Shown in pieces: positions 27,585-36,345 of a stretch of 64,000 bases of DNA. The stretch lies in NCBI RefSeq assembly GCF_012726205.1, contig NZ_JAASAE010000004.1, positions 248,001 through 312,000 on the forward strand, read 5' to 3'. The stretch is from Rhodococcus sp. HNM0569. GTDB taxonomy: Bacteria; Actinomycetota; Actinomycetes; Mycobacteriales; Mycobacteriaceae. Positions within the stretch are counted from its first letter, which is position 1; each line of letters opens with the position of its first letter. A model generated the notes under the pieces. It was not told the origin of the DNA. It worked only from the letters and a program-made list of their open reading frames with translations, and made no database searches. A program made the position numbers and the translations under genes.

Positions 27585-27613
27585 TTGACAGACCAGTGTA
27601 CTTGTCTGACAAT
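27585..27613 (+). promoter_or_regulatory. lldP promoter with overlapping GntR-type operator
   Basis: TTGACA (27585-27590), a 17-bp spacer and GACAAT (27608-27613) make a good sigma-70-type promoter. TTGTCTGACAA (27602-27612) is a perfect 11-bp palindrome that fits TNGTNNNACNA. TTGACAGACCA (27585-27595) is an imperfect second copy in the opposite sense, so the whole 28 bp is a near palindrome covering the promoter. Confidence 0.8.
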
Positions 27614-27648
27614 TCTCGACAGTGTCCTGAAACACATAAGGGGTAGGC

Positions 27649-29349
27649 ATGTTCCAACAGTCACTCGACCCGGTCGCCGGGTCGCTTGGATGGTCGGCGC
27701 TGGTAGCCGCGGTCCCGCTCGTCACGATGTTCGTGCTGCTCGGCGTCTTCCGGATCAAGGCCCACATCGCCGGCCTCGTCGGCCTCGTGCTGTCGATGCT
27801 CACCGCCGCGTTCGTGTGGGACATGCCGATCGGGCAGACCTTCAGTGCCGCCGGCGAAGGCGCGTTCTACGGCTTCTTCCCGATCCTGTGGATCCTGATC
27901 AACGCCCTGTTCGTCTACAAGCTCACCGTGGCGACCGGCTGGTTCGAGGAACTGGGCCGCGTCATCCGGTCGATCTCGGACGACCAGCGCATCCTCGCGA
28001 TCCTCATCGCGTTCTGTTTCGGCGCGCTGCTCGAATCGCTCGCCGGATTCGGTGCGCCCGTGGCGATCACCGCGGCGATGCTGATGGCGGCGGGCATGAA
28101 GCCACTCAAGGCGGCGTGCACCGCGCTGCTCGCGAACACCGCGCCCGTCGCGTTCGGTGCGATGGGCGCTCCGATCCTCGCCCTCGCAGGCGTCACCACC
28201 CTGCCGCTCGACGACCTGTCGGCCATGGCGGGTCGTCAGACGCCGTTCATCGCCGCCATCGTGCCGTTGCTGCTCGTGTTCATGGTCGACGGCAAGCGCG
28301 GTGTGCGTCAGGTGTGGCCGGTCGCGCTCGTCGCGGGCATCTCGTTCGGTGCCGCACAGTTCGTCACATCCAACTACCTGACGGTGGAGCTCACCGACGT
28401 CGTCGCCGCGATCGTCACGGTGGGCGTCGTGCTGGGAATGCTGCGGCTGTGGCAGCCCAAGGAGGGCCTGCCCGCCGAGGCGCCGGTGCTGCCGCAGCCC
28501 GTCGGGGCGGGCAACGGAGTCGGCGTGGTCGGCGGCGACGGTGGTGGCACGTCGAATGCCGGCTCGAATGCGGACCGCTCGAACGCCGACAAGATCGCGC
28601 GCTACTCGCCGGGCATGCGCACCTTCCTCGCGCTCGCACCGTATCTCGTCATCATCGTGGTGTTCAGCATCGCGCAGATCCCGTCGGTCAAGTCCTGGCT
28701 CGGCGACATCGGCACGACCGCGTTCACGTGGCCCGGCCTCGACATCGCGAACGCGGACGGGAAGGAACTGCCGCAGGTCTTCAAGCTCGACCACCTCAAG
28801 GCCACCGGCACCCTGTTGCTGCTGTCGGGCCTGATCACCGCTGTGCTGTACAAGATCTCGCCGCGCCGCTTCGTTCTCGCCTACCGCGACACGCTCGTGC
28901 AACTGCGCTGGACGCTCGTCACCGTCGCCGCGGTCCTCGCGCTCGCGTACGTCATGAACCTGTCCGGTCAGACCTCGAGCCTCGGTATGGCGCTTGCGTC
29001 GACGGGAGGCGCGTTCGCGCTGCTCTCGCCGGTCGTCGGCTGGCTCGGCGTCGCGATCACCGGCTCCGACACATCGTCGAACTCGCTGTTCGGCGTGCTG
29101 CAGGTCACCGCGGCGCGCGAGGCCGGCCTCGACCCGCTGCTGATGGCCGCTGCCAACTCGTCGGCGGGCGTACTCGGCAAGATGCTGTCGCCGCAGAACC
29201 TGTCGGTCGCCGTCGCCGCCGTCGGACTGCTCGGCGCGGAAGGCACCTTGCTGCGCAAGCTGATCGGCTGGAGTCTCGGCCTGCTCGTGTTCCTCACCGC
29301 GATCATCTACCTGCAGTCCACCGACGTGCTCGGGTGGATGGTTCCGTGA
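27649..29349 (+). CDS. lldP: L-lactate permease
   Basis: 566 residues, LctP family proton-coupled uptake of lactate (and often glycolate). Typical segments are FFPILWILINALFVYKLTV, FGALLESLAGFGAPVAITAA, LANTAPVAFGAMGAPILALA and TGSDTSSNSLFGVLQV. A Gly/Asn-rich insert (residues ~285-310) lies in a cytoplasmic loop. AGGGGTAGG precedes ATG 27649. The stop overlaps the GTG of the following dehydrogenase, so uptake and oxidation are co-translated. Confidence 0.95.
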   Translation: MFQQSLDPVAGSLGWSALVAAVPLVTMFVLLGVFRIKAHIAGLVGLVLSMLTAAFVWDMPIGQTFSAAGEGAFYGFFPILWILINALFVYKLTVATGWFEELGRVIRSISDDQRILAILIAFCFGALLESLAGFGAPVAITAAMLMAAGMKPLKAACTALLANTAPVAFGAMGAPILALAGVTTLPLDDLSAMAGRQTPFIAAIVPLLLVFMVDGKRGVRQVWPVALVAGISFGAAQFVTSNYLTVELTDVVAAIVTVGVVLGMLRLWQPKEGLPAEAPVLPQPVGAGNGVGVVGGDGGGTSNAGSNADRSNADKIARYSPGMRTFLALAPYLVIIVVFSIAQIPSVKSWLGDIGTTAFTWPGLDIANADGKELPQVFKLDHLKATGTLLLLSGLITAVLYKISPRRFVLAYRDTLVQLRWTLVTVAAVLALAYVMNLSGQTSSLGMALASTGGAFALLSPVVGWLGVAITGSDTSSNSLFGVLQVTAAREAGLDPLLMAAANSSAGVLGKMLSPQNLSVAVAAVGLLGAEGTLLRKLIGWSLGLLVFLTAIIYLQSTDVLGWMVP

Positions 29350-30740
29350 GCGCGCGGGCGAGCACCGGCATGTCCACCCTCGACGACGCCGCGGTCGACC
29401 AGTTGGTCCGCGAACTCGGTCCGGCGATCACCACCGATCCGGACGCGATGCTCGCGTACCGCCGCGACCAGTCGGTCCTCACCCCCGCGGGTGCTCCGTG
29501 TGCGCTCGTGCGGGCCCGCGACGCCGACGACGTGGCCGCGACACTCCGCATCGCGTCGCAGCACGGCGTTCCCGTCGTCACACGGGGTGCGGGCACGGGC
29601 CTGGCCGGCGCGGCGAACGCCCTCGACGGATGCATCGTGCTCAGCGTCGAGAAGATGAACCGCATCGTCCGCATCGACACCGACGCGCGCACCGCGACCG
29701 TCGAGCCCGGCGTGATCAACGCCGATCTCGCGGCGGCGGCCGCGCAGGTCGGCTTGTGGTACGTGCCCGACCCGGGCAGTCGTGCGATCTCGTCGATCGG
29801 TGGCAATCTCGCCACCAATGCGGGCGGAAGTTGTTGCGCCAAGTACGGTGTCACGCGCGATCACGTCGCGCAGCTCACCGCGGTCCTCGCCGACGGCCGC
29901 GTCGTCCGGACCGGGGCGGCCACGCGCAAGAACGTCGCGGGCCTCGATCTCACCCAGTTGCTGGTGGGGTCGGAGGGCACGCTCGCGGTCATCGTGGAGG
30001 CCACGATGCGGCTGCGTGCGGCCACCACGGACACGGCCACGATGGTGGCGACCTTCCCGGACACGGCCTCGGCGGTCGCGGCAGTTCTCGCGATCCGCGC
30101 ACGCGCCGAGCCGCGGGTCGTCGAGTTCATGGACCGCACCACGATCGCCGCCGTCGACGACATGACGCACATGGGCCTCGACGTCACGGCTGCCGCGATG
30201 CTGCTCGTGCAGTGCGACGGCCGCGGTGCGGCGGACGACGTGCGCGTGTGCGCGGACGCGTGCAGCGAGCACGGTGCCACCGAGGTGTACGACACGAGCG
30301 ACGACGCCGAGGGCGAGGCGTTCATGCACGCGCGCTATGTCGCCCTCACCGCGCTCGAGCGGTGTGGCAGCACGCTTCTCGACGATCTCGCGGTTCCGGT
30401 GCCGCGGCTGCCGGACATGCTCGCCCGCATCGAGGGTGTCGCGGCCCGCTACGACCTGACGATCGGCACGTTCGGCCATGCTGCCGACGGCAACATGCAT
30501 CCGACGATCGTGTTCGACGCCGCCGATCCGGACACGGTCACGCGTGCGAATGCGGCTTTCGCCGACATGGTCTCCGCGTGCCTGGACCTCGGCGGGTCGA
30601 TCAGCGGCGAGCACGGCATCGGTGTGCTCAAGCAGCCATGGCTCGCCGCGCAGGTGGGCGAGACCGAGCGTGAACTGATGCGCGGGGTCAAGCGCGCGTT
30701 CGACCCTGCAGGCATCCTCAACCCCGGCCGGGGTTACTGA
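29346..30740 (+). CDS. FAD-linked D-lactate/glycolate-type dehydrogenase (GlcD/Dld family)
   Basis: 464 residues. The FAD-binding PCMH domain shows VPVVTRGAGTGLAGAANAL, VEPGVINADLAAAA and SSIGGNLATNAGGSCCAKYG. The C-terminal oxidase domain contains GTFGHAADGNMHPTIVF (metal-binding His) and GSISGEHGIGVLKQPWL. The family oxidises D-2-hydroxy acids. With LutABC handling L-lactate, this would cover D-lactate or glycolate. GTG 29346 overlaps the permease stop (GTGA); ATG 29370 is an alternative. Confidence 0.9.
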   Translation: MSARASTGMSTLDDAAVDQLVRELGPAITTDPDAMLAYRRDQSVLTPAGAPCALVRARDADDVAATLRIASQHGVPVVTRGAGTGLAGAANALDGCIVLSVEKMNRIVRIDTDARTATVEPGVINADLAAAAAQVGLWYVPDPGSRAISSIGGNLATNAGGSCCAKYGVTRDHVAQLTAVLADGRVVRTGAATRKNVAGLDLTQLLVGSEGTLAVIVEATMRLRAATTDTATMVATFPDTASAVAAVLAIRARAEPRVVEFMDRTTIAAVDDMTHMGLDVTAAAMLLVQCDGRGAADDVRVCADACSEHGATEVYDTSDDAEGEAFMHARYVALTALERCGSTLLDDLAVPVPRLPDMLARIEGVAARYDLTIGTFGHAADGNMHPTIVFDAADPDTVTRANAAFADMVSACLDLGGSISGEHGIGVLKQPWLAAQVGETERELMRGVKRAFDPAGILNPGRGY

Positions 30741-30792
30741 GCAAGGTCGTCGAGCAGCGAAGGCGCGCGCGCCGGGCGGGGCCGCGCGACCT

Positions 30793-31584
30793 TCAGACGG
30801 GCCATCCGCCGAGCGTGATGACGCGCATCTCCTGGTCGACGAGCCGGGCAGGTGTGCCGTGCGACGACAGCCAGTCGATTGCGCTGCCCTGGCGCCCGAT
30901 CGCAGCGGTCGCGACGGCGTGCGCGCGGGTGCACGACTGCGCGGCCACCGACACGGTGCGCCACTGTGCCGCGTTGTCGGGGTGCAGTGGCCGCACGGTG
31001 CTCGTGGTCGCGACGGCGCTCCCGGGCGGGATCGCGATCTGGCAGGTCGGGTCGCCCGGGAGGTCCTGTACGCGTACCTGCCAGCCGCCTTCGGGTTCGG
31101 TGCCTGCCGTCGCGATGTCGCCGCCGACGCTGACGAGGACGCCGCACCCGAGCATGTCCGCGGTCGTCCGGGCGGAGTGGTCGGCGGCACTCGCGAGTGC
31201 TGTGGCGTCCAGTGTGAACTCGGCGCCGGGAGGCAGGGCGACGGTCGGGCCGTTGCTGCCGGCGTCGTGCACCCGGATCCCGTCCCAGTGGGCACCGTTG
31301 GGGCTCACCGCGCCGTTGGTGAGTTCCGCTGCCTGCACGGCGTCGGAGACGAGTCGCGCGAGCAGCGGCGTGACGGGCGTCGTCGCCCCGGCGCGCAAGG
31401 TGTGCACCTCGGCGTCGGGCAGATCGGGGTTCGCGGTCGCGTCCACGGCGGCGAGCGCGCCGCGCACCATGTCGGCGGCCGCGTCCACGCGGTCGGCGTC
31501 GGTGACGACGACCCGCACGTGGCGGCCCCACGACGTCCACTCGGTCGCCGCGCGGGCGGGAGCGTTCAACATGGCAGCGTTCAC
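30793..31584 (-). CDS. ApbE-like FAD:protein FMN transferase, short form
   Basis: 263 residues, shorter than typical ApbE (~300). ApbE attaches FMN to a threonine of flavoproteins outside the membrane. Family-like segments are DMVRGALAAVDATANPDL, LVSDAVQAAELTNGAVSP, FTLDATALASAADHSA (in place of the usual DLGGIAKG) and LVSVGGDIATAG. The altered central motif leaves activity open. The GTG at 31584 overlaps the stop of a small exported protein gene by 4 bp. No signal peptide of its own is visible, so it may act in the cytoplasm or depend on that partner. Confidence 0.7.
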   Translation of the reverse strand: MNAAMLNAPARAATEWTSWGRHVRVVVTDADRVDAAADMVRGALAAVDATANPDLPDAEVHTLRAGATTPVTPLLARLVSDAVQAAELTNGAVSPNGAHWDGIRVHDAGSNGPTVALPPGAEFTLDATALASAADHSARTTADMLGCGVLVSVGGDIATAGTEPEGGWQVRVQDLPGDPTCQIAIPPGSAVATTSTVRPLHPDNAAQWRTVSVAAQSCTRAHAVATAAIGRQGSAIDWLSSHGTPARLVDQEMRVITLGGWPV

Positions 31585-31811
31585 CAACCCGACGACGTGG
31601 CGTCGGGCATGCCGCTTCCGGCGACCACGCGCAGCGTCTGGGGGGCACCGTCCTTCTGGTCGGCGCTGACCTGGGGCGTGCGTGTCGTGACATAGCCGGT
31701 GGCCGCGGTCGCGGTTCCGGCGCCGCCCGCCACGACGACGCCCGCGAGCCCGAGTGCTGCAACCGTGCGCCGCACGGGTCTTCGGAATCCGCGTCTGGTC
31801 TCGTCCTGCAT
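31581..31811 (-). CDS. Small exported protein coupled to apbE-like gene
   Basis: 76 residues. A positively charged start (RRGFRRPVRRTVAALG) and a hydrophobic stretch with an alanine-rich end (AGVVVAGGAGTATAA) look like a signal peptide, with paired arginines that could suit Tat or Sec. Only about 35 mature residues follow. It could be a remnant of an FMN-binding protein that ApbE would modify, but no flavinylation motif is present. I do not recognise it. Confidence 0.5.
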   Translation of the reverse strand: MQDETRRGFRRPVRRTVAALGLAGVVVAGGAGTATAATGYVTTRTPQVSADQKDGAPQTLRVVAGSGMPDATSSGW

Positions 31812-32019
31812 GTCTCCACTGTGCCTGCCGATTCTGTGAGAACGATGCGCGAACCTGTGAGGAGTCTGGGAATCGGCGCGTCACCCGGCGCGCCGGGGGC
31901 GGTGTCGGTGACCGAACGGGACACGAGACCGCAAAGTGAGATTCCTCTCCCAATTCTCGGCGCAGAGTCGTACGGTGGTCCCACCCGGTCGGCGATTTCC
32001 GGGCAGGAGGGACAGTTGG

Positions 32020-33378
32020 ATGTCAGTGGATGCAGCGGCGATCATCGTGGCGATCACCACCGCAGCGGGGGCCATCCTTCAGGGGGCTGACGTACCGCAA
32101 CAGATCAAGGACGAGGCCGCGAAGGCCGTCGATTCCGTACAGAACGCGGCACCGGAGGTGCAGTCGCAGGTCGACGGCGCACTCGCGGGGCTACCCGAAG
32201 GCACTCGCCAGCAGGCCGAATCGATGCTCGGTCGCGCGGGCGACGCCGTGCAGGAGGGCGTCGCGCCGTGGGTGCCGCCGGAGGCCGGGGTGCCGGATGC
32301 TCCGAAACCGGGGCTCGACGGCGTGCCGTTCGAGCCCGAACCGGTCCTCGACCAACCGCCGCCCGCGGCTGCAGGCACGAGCACCGCCGCAGCGGGTGCG
32401 GGATCGGTGTCGGGCGCGCTGCCCGGCGCCCCGATACTGGGCGGGCTCGGCAACCTGGTACCGCCCGTCGCGGCCACCTTCCCGGGGGTGTCGCTCGCGC
32501 CGATCGGTGCGGTCGCGGTATTCGCGCCGTGGCTACGCAAGGCCGGGTCGATCTGTTCGGAGATCACGCCCGAGACGATCGCGTCCCTGTACTCGGTCAC
32601 CAGTGGTTTCCGCTACGGCGCGGCGGCGCCCACGTCGCTCGTCGGTGCGCGCGGGCCGGGGCAGTTCCTGCCCGCCACGTGGTCGAAGTACGGCAAGGAC
32701 GCCGACGGCGACGGCAAAGCCGACATCCTCGGTGTCGCCGACTCGGTCATGGCGAGCGGGAACGTCCTGTGCGACACCTATCAGCAGGTCGAGCAGTGGA
32801 AGCGCGAGGGTGCCGTGCGAGGCGACTCGCTCGACCTCACGCTCGCGGCCTATGGGGTCACCCCCGAGCTCGTCCGGCTCGCGGGCGGCGTGCCGACGGG
32901 TCGCGGCGACAGCCGCCAACAGGACACGCAGCCGTTCGTCACCCGCGTGCGTTCGCTCACCGAGTCGTTCTCCCGCATGCTTTCGCCGTTCTTCTACGGC
33001 ACGAGCGGCTTCGCCGACAGCAAGGTCGTCGACGCCGCGATGCGCTTCATCGGCTTGCCCTACGTGTGGGGCGGCGGCGGCATCAACGGTCCCACGATGG
33101 GTGGCTTCGACTGCTCGGGTCTCACGTCGTACGCCGTGCACGCGGCCAGCGGCATCTCGCTGCCGCGCACGTCGGAACAGCAGTGGAAGGTGGGCGTCGA
33201 GGTGCCGCTCGACCAGATGAAGCCCGGAGACCTGCTGTTCGGCAACTGGGGCGGCGGGGGGCCCGGCCACGTCGCGATCTACGTCGGCAACGGCCAGATG
33301 CTGCACGCACCCACCACGGGTGACGTCGTACGCATCGGCCCGATCTTCGAAGGCATGAAGGCGCGCCGGTTGTTCTGA
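32020..33378 (+). CDS. Peptidoglycan hydrolase: transglycosylase-like plus NlpC/P60 domains
   Basis: 452 residues. An N-terminal hydrophobic/helical region (AAIIVAITTAAGAILQGADV) and a Pro/Ala-rich linker lead to a lytic transglycosylase-like domain (residues ~195-260: GARGPGQFLPATWSKYG, DADGDGKADILGVADSVMA). The C-terminal NlpC/P60 endopeptidase has catalytic Cys in GGFDCSGLTSYAV and His in GPGHVAIYVGNGQMLHAP. The pair would cut glycan strands and stem peptides. It resembles mycobacterial RipA-type enzymes but with its own layout. ATG 32020 follows CAGGAGGGA. Confidence 0.9.
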   Translation: MSVDAAAIIVAITTAAGAILQGADVPQQIKDEAAKAVDSVQNAAPEVQSQVDGALAGLPEGTRQQAESMLGRAGDAVQEGVAPWVPPEAGVPDAPKPGLDGVPFEPEPVLDQPPPAAAGTSTAAAGAGSVSGALPGAPILGGLGNLVPPVAATFPGVSLAPIGAVAVFAPWLRKAGSICSEITPETIASLYSVTSGFRYGAAAPTSLVGARGPGQFLPATWSKYGKDADGDGKADILGVADSVMASGNVLCDTYQQVEQWKREGAVRGDSLDLTLAAYGVTPELVRLAGGVPTGRGDSRQQDTQPFVTRVRSLTESFSRMLSPFFYGTSGFADSKVVDAAMRFIGLPYVWGGGGINGPTMGGFDCSGLTSYAVHAASGISLPRTSEQQWKVGVEVPLDQMKPGDLLFGNWGGGGPGHVAIYVGNGQMLHAPTTGDVVRIGPIFEGMKARRLF

Positions 33379-33406
33379 CCCGTGTCCACCGGGGCTGCAT
33401 ACATAA

Positions 33407-33444
33407 GGAAAGGGCCGCGATCCGATCGGATCGCGGCCCTTTCC
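33407..33444. terminator. Bidirectional terminator between the NlpC/P60 gene and greA
   Basis: A perfect 17-bp stem begins GGAAAGGGCCGCGATCC (33407-33423), has a GATC loop, and returns at 33428-33444. It lies between two convergent stops and is flanked by A- and T-rich ends. Confidence 0.9.
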
Positions 33445-33478
33445 GGTGACCGGACAAGCGGATGTCCGGTGCCGAGAC

Positions 33479-33973
33479 TCAGCCCTGGTACGGCTCGGCA
33501 CTGACCAGCGTGACCTGCATCGTGTTGCCGTTGGGGAGCGTGTACTTGCGCGTCTCGCCCACCTTCGCATCGATGAGCGCGCCGCCGAGCGGCGAGCTGG
33601 GCGAGTACACCTCGAGCTCGCCCGCGCGCAGGCCCTCTTCGCGGGTGGCGATCAGGAAGGTTTCGGTGTCGCTCTCGTCGCCGTCGTAGTACACCTTGAC
33701 GACCGACCCGGGCAGGGCGACGCCCGACTGCGTGGGGGCCTCGCCGACCTTGGCGTTGTTGAGCAGCTCCTGGAGCTGGCGGATGCGCGCCTCCTGTTGG
33801 CCCTGCTCTTCACGCGCCGCGTGATAGCCGCCGTTCTCCTTGAGGTCGCCTTCCTCCCGGCGCTCGTTGATCTCGGCCGCGATGACAGGACGGTTGGCGA
33901 TGAGCTGGTCGAGTTCGCTCTTGAGCCTGTCGTGCGACTCCTGAGTCAGCCAGGTCACCTGGGTCTCGGTCAT
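33479..33973 (-). CDS. greA: Transcription elongation factor GreA
   Basis: 164 residues. Rescues backtracked RNA polymerase by stimulating transcript cleavage. The N-terminal coiled coil carries the acidic tip in [21 protein letters not shown], and the FKBP-like C-terminal domain contains [19 protein letters not shown] 33973 gives family length; the frame upstream belongs to the leader. Order with the DUF4307 gene and mca matches M. tuberculosis. A ~150-nt structured leader lies upstream. Confidence 0.97.
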   Translation of the reverse strand: MTETQVTWLTQESHDRLKSELDQLIANRPVIAAEINERREEGDLKENGGYHAAREEQGQQEARIRQLQELLNNAKVGEAPTQSGVALPGSVVKVYYDGDESDTETFLIATREEGLRAGELEVYSPSSPLGGALIDAKVGETRKYTLPNGNTMQVTLVSAEPYQG

Positions 33974-34135
33974 CTCGATCACTCCCTCGTAACTGGAACC
34001 TCGTGGTTCCCTCGTCAGGACGCTGCGGACACACGTGTGTCGCGATCCGGGACGCACATGCGGGCCGCACGCATCCTGGGCCGCAAATGCAGCAATACAC
34101 GGCTCCAGCCCGGAACCGTGTATCAACCCATTTTA
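33974..34135 (-). promoter_or_regulatory. greA promoter and long structured 5' leader
   Basis: On the minus strand an extended -10 (TGCTAAAAT, with TAAAAT at 34135-34130) predicts a start near 34123, leaving about 150 nt before greA. The leader opens with a 12-bp hairpin with one mismatch (34095-34106 with 34112-34123). It also has a perfect 14-bp palindrome GACACACGTGTGTC (34028-34041) and GGAACC/GGTTCC (33993-34008) just upstream of the RBS. Confidence 0.6.
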
Positions 34136-34202
34136 GCACGACGGGTGCCGCCGACCCCGCGTTCGACAACGATCGAGGCGTATTCTCCGGCGGCCGGTCA
34201 GG

Positions 34203-34622
34203 TCACGGCGTGGTGAGGTAGTCCGGCACGTCGAAGCTGCATCCGTACAGGTCGCCCATGCCCGGCGGGAGGGAAGTGAACACCTGTGCCGTGATCAGCA
34301 CGGTCGAGTCGGGCCCGCCCGGGACGAGCACCTCGCGGCGACCGGTTTCCGAGCCGTCCCGCGAGCGGGCGCGCGCGATGCAGACGACGTCGCGAGAGGG
34401 GTCGTCGCGCGTGACGGTGAACGCGACGTCGATGCGTGAGTCGTCGATGATCTCGTAGGACTTGACCTCGGCGTCGAGATCGGACACCGAGAACCGCTGG
34501 TACGCGATGAACGCGACGACGATGCCTGCGACGACGGCCGCCGCGGTGACGAGCCAGACCCAGGTGCGCCGTGGCCGTCGCGTCGTCGCGGCGTACCGGC
34601 CCGGGGGAAGCGTGCTGGTCAT
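34203..34622 (-). CDS. DUF4307 membrane protein
   Basis: 139 residues. One transmembrane helix ([21 protein letters not shown], residues ~23-43) follows a short Arg-rich cytoplasmic start. The extracytoplasmic part is a beta-rich domain with two cysteines ([10 protein letters not shown] and [10 protein letters not shown]). It lies between greA and mca, as in M. tuberculosis (Rv1081c as I remember). Function unknown. It is divergent from mca; a TATAGT on the minus strand near 34712 may be its -10 box. Confidence 0.8.
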   Translation of the reverse strand: MTSTLPPGRYAATTRRPRRTWVWLVTAAAVVAGIVVAFIAYQRFSVSDLDAEVKSYEIIDDSRIDVAFTVTRDDPSRDVVCIARARSRDGSETGRREVLVPGGPDSTVLITAQVFTSLPPGMGDLYGCSFDVPDYLTTP

Positions 34623-34882
34623 CTTCGTCGCTCTCGTACCGCTCCGATCGGTGCGCGACTCGCAGCGCAGGGGGCGGGGCACGGCTGCAAGCGGTTCTCT
34701 CGGGTGGAACTATAGAGGACGAGCACGAGCCGCCGATCGACGCGGGCTGCGCGCGGGATCCACATGTGGGGCGACCTGCGGGCACGGCCGGGCGGCAAGG
34801 CACAATGGAGCCAGTGAGACGCGGGGGAGCCGGCGAGAAGCCGGGCCCGGCGACAGACAGCGAAGCTGAGGTGAAGCACAAC

Positions 34883-35755
34883 GTGAGCGGATACCGCCTC
34901 ATGGCCGTCCATGCCCACCCGGACGACGAGTCGAGCAAGGGTGCCGCCACGATGGCCCGCTACGCGCACGAGGGCGACCGCGTGCGCGTGGTCACGCTCA
35001 CCGGCGGCGAACGTGGCGACATCCTCAACCCCGCGATGGACCTGCCCGGCAACCGCGAGCGGATGTCGGAACTACGCATCGAAGAGATGGCCGAAGCCGC
35101 GCGCATCCTCGGCGTCGAACACGAGTGGCTCGGGTTCGTCGACTCCGGTCTGCCCGAGGGCGACCCGCTGCCGCCGCTGCCCGAAGGCAGCTTCGCGCTC
35201 GTCCCCTTGGAGATCGCGACCGAGGCGCTGGTGCGGTCCATCCGCGCGTTCCGGCCGCACGTCATCACGACCTACGACGAGAACGGTGGCTACCCGCATC
35301 CCGACCACATCCGCTGCCACGAGGTGTCGATGGCGGCGTTCGAGGCCGCGGGCGATCCCGAGCGGTTCCCGGACGCGGGCGAGCCGTGGGAAGTGCAGAA
35401 GATCTACTACAACCACGGGTTCATCCGTCGCCGTCTCGTGCAGTTCCAGGAGGAGTACGAGCGCCGCGGCGTCGAGTTCCCGATGGCGGACTGGCTCGCG
35501 AAGTGGAAGACCGAGCAGGGTGACCTGATGGCGCGCGTGACCACCCAGATCACGTGCGGCGACTACTTCGCACAGCGCGACGACGCGTTGCGTGCGCACG
35601 CAACGCAGATCGACCCGAACGGGTCGTTCTTCGCCGTCCCGCTCGACATCCAGCAGAAGGTGTGGCCCACCGAGGAATTCGAGCTCGCGAAGACCCGCGT
35701 GACGACGTCCATCCCCGAAGACGACCTGTTCGCAGGTGTCGAGAAGAGTGAGTGA
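34883..35755 (+). CDS. mca: Mycothiol S-conjugate amidase
   Basis: 290 residues. Cleaves mycothiol S-conjugates of toxins, releasing mercapturic acids for export, a hallmark of actinobacteria. Zinc-binding motifs are [10 protein letters not shown] (His, Asp) and [13 protein letters not shown] (His). [15 protein letters not shown] and the C-terminal [12 protein letters not shown] are characteristic of Mca rather than the deacetylase MshB. GTG 34883 gives [15 protein letters not shown], matching known starts; GAGGTGAA lies about 8 nt upstream. It is followed by a small membrane protein gene after 6 bp. Confidence 0.95.
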   Translation: MSGYRLMAVHAHPDDESSKGAATMARYAHEGDRVRVVTLTGGERGDILNPAMDLPGNRERMSELRIEEMAEAARILGVEHEWLGFVDSGLPEGDPLPPLPEGSFALVPLEIATEALVRSIRAFRPHVITTYDENGGYPHPDHIRCHEVSMAAFEAAGDPERFPDAGEPWEVQKIYYNHGFIRRRLVQFQEEYERRGVEFPMADWLAKWKTEQGDLMARVTTQITCGDYFAQRDDALRAHATQIDPNGSFFAVPLDIQQKVWPTEEFELAKTRVTTSIPEDDLFAGVEKSE

Positions 35756-35761
35756 TCTCGA

Positions 35762-36100
35762 GTGATCGTGTCCAGTGTGTCGGCGGTGCTGGCCCAGTTC
35801 CCCAACGACTCCGGCACGCCCACGGGCCCGGAATTCGGCAAGGCCTCGCCGGTCGGTCTCGTGCTGATTCTGCTGCTGCTCGTCGGCGTCGTGTTGCTCG
35901 TGCGGTCGATGAACAAGAAGCTCAAGCGGCTCCCGGACACGTTCGACCAGGATCGGCCCGAGGCCGATCAGGCCGCCGACGAGGGCACCGACCGCGGCGC
36001 GCTGCAGGACCTGCCTCCCACGGACACGTCATCGCGCGACGAACGGGCTGCAGGCGGATCGGGCAGCGGCGCCGATCAGCCACCCACACGTGACAGTTAA
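35762..36100 (+). CDS. Small single-span membrane protein downstream of mca
   Basis: 112 residues. A short N-terminal segment is followed by one transmembrane helix (VGLVLILLLLVGVVLLVRSM) and an acidic, disordered cytoplasmic tail (QDRPEADQAADEGTDRG). Starts with GTG 6 bp after mca, so they are probably one transcript. The equivalent position in M. tuberculosis is Rv1083, as I recall. No function can be assigned. Confidence 0.75.
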   Translation: MIVSSVSAVLAQFPNDSGTPTGPEFGKASPVGLVLILLLLVGVVLLVRSMNKKLKRLPDTFDQDRPEADQAADEGTDRGALQDLPPTDTSSRDERAAGGSGSGADQPPTRDS

Positions 36101-36199
36101 CGAGGCCGTGCCGCAGTGCTAGCCTGATGAACCGTATCGGTTACGGCTGTCCGGTTCGCGTATGCATCCGGCCGGTGGAGAGTGGAGGACGGTGAGTAG

Positions 36200-36268
36200 A
36201 TGACGGTCGCGCAGATCGCCGCCATGTGCGGCGCCCGACCCATCCTTACCTCCCGGGCCCCGCGTTGA
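36200..36268 (+). CDS. Possible 22-codon leader ORF
   Basis: ATG at 36200 follows GGAGGA (36184-36189) by 10 nt and encodes MTVAQIAAMCGARPILTSRAPR. TAGCCT (36120-36125) could be a -10 box. A palindrome AACCGTATCGGTT lies at 36130-36142 and CTCCCCGCGGGGAG at 36284-36297, before the methyltransferase gene. This could be a leader peptide or chance. Confidence 0.3.
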   Translation: MTVAQIAAMCGARPILTSRAPR

Positions 36269-36345
36269 TCGTCGCCTGCCCTCCTCCCCGCGGGGAGTAG
36301 TTGCGGCAGCTACGCGCCGCGGAGCCCCACACGAAGGACTCCACC

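Noticed and set aside
31936-32019. N-terminal extension of the NlpC/P60 protein
   Set aside because: The extra 28 codons carry no signal-peptide pattern, and a strong CAGGAGGGA is placed for ATG 32020.
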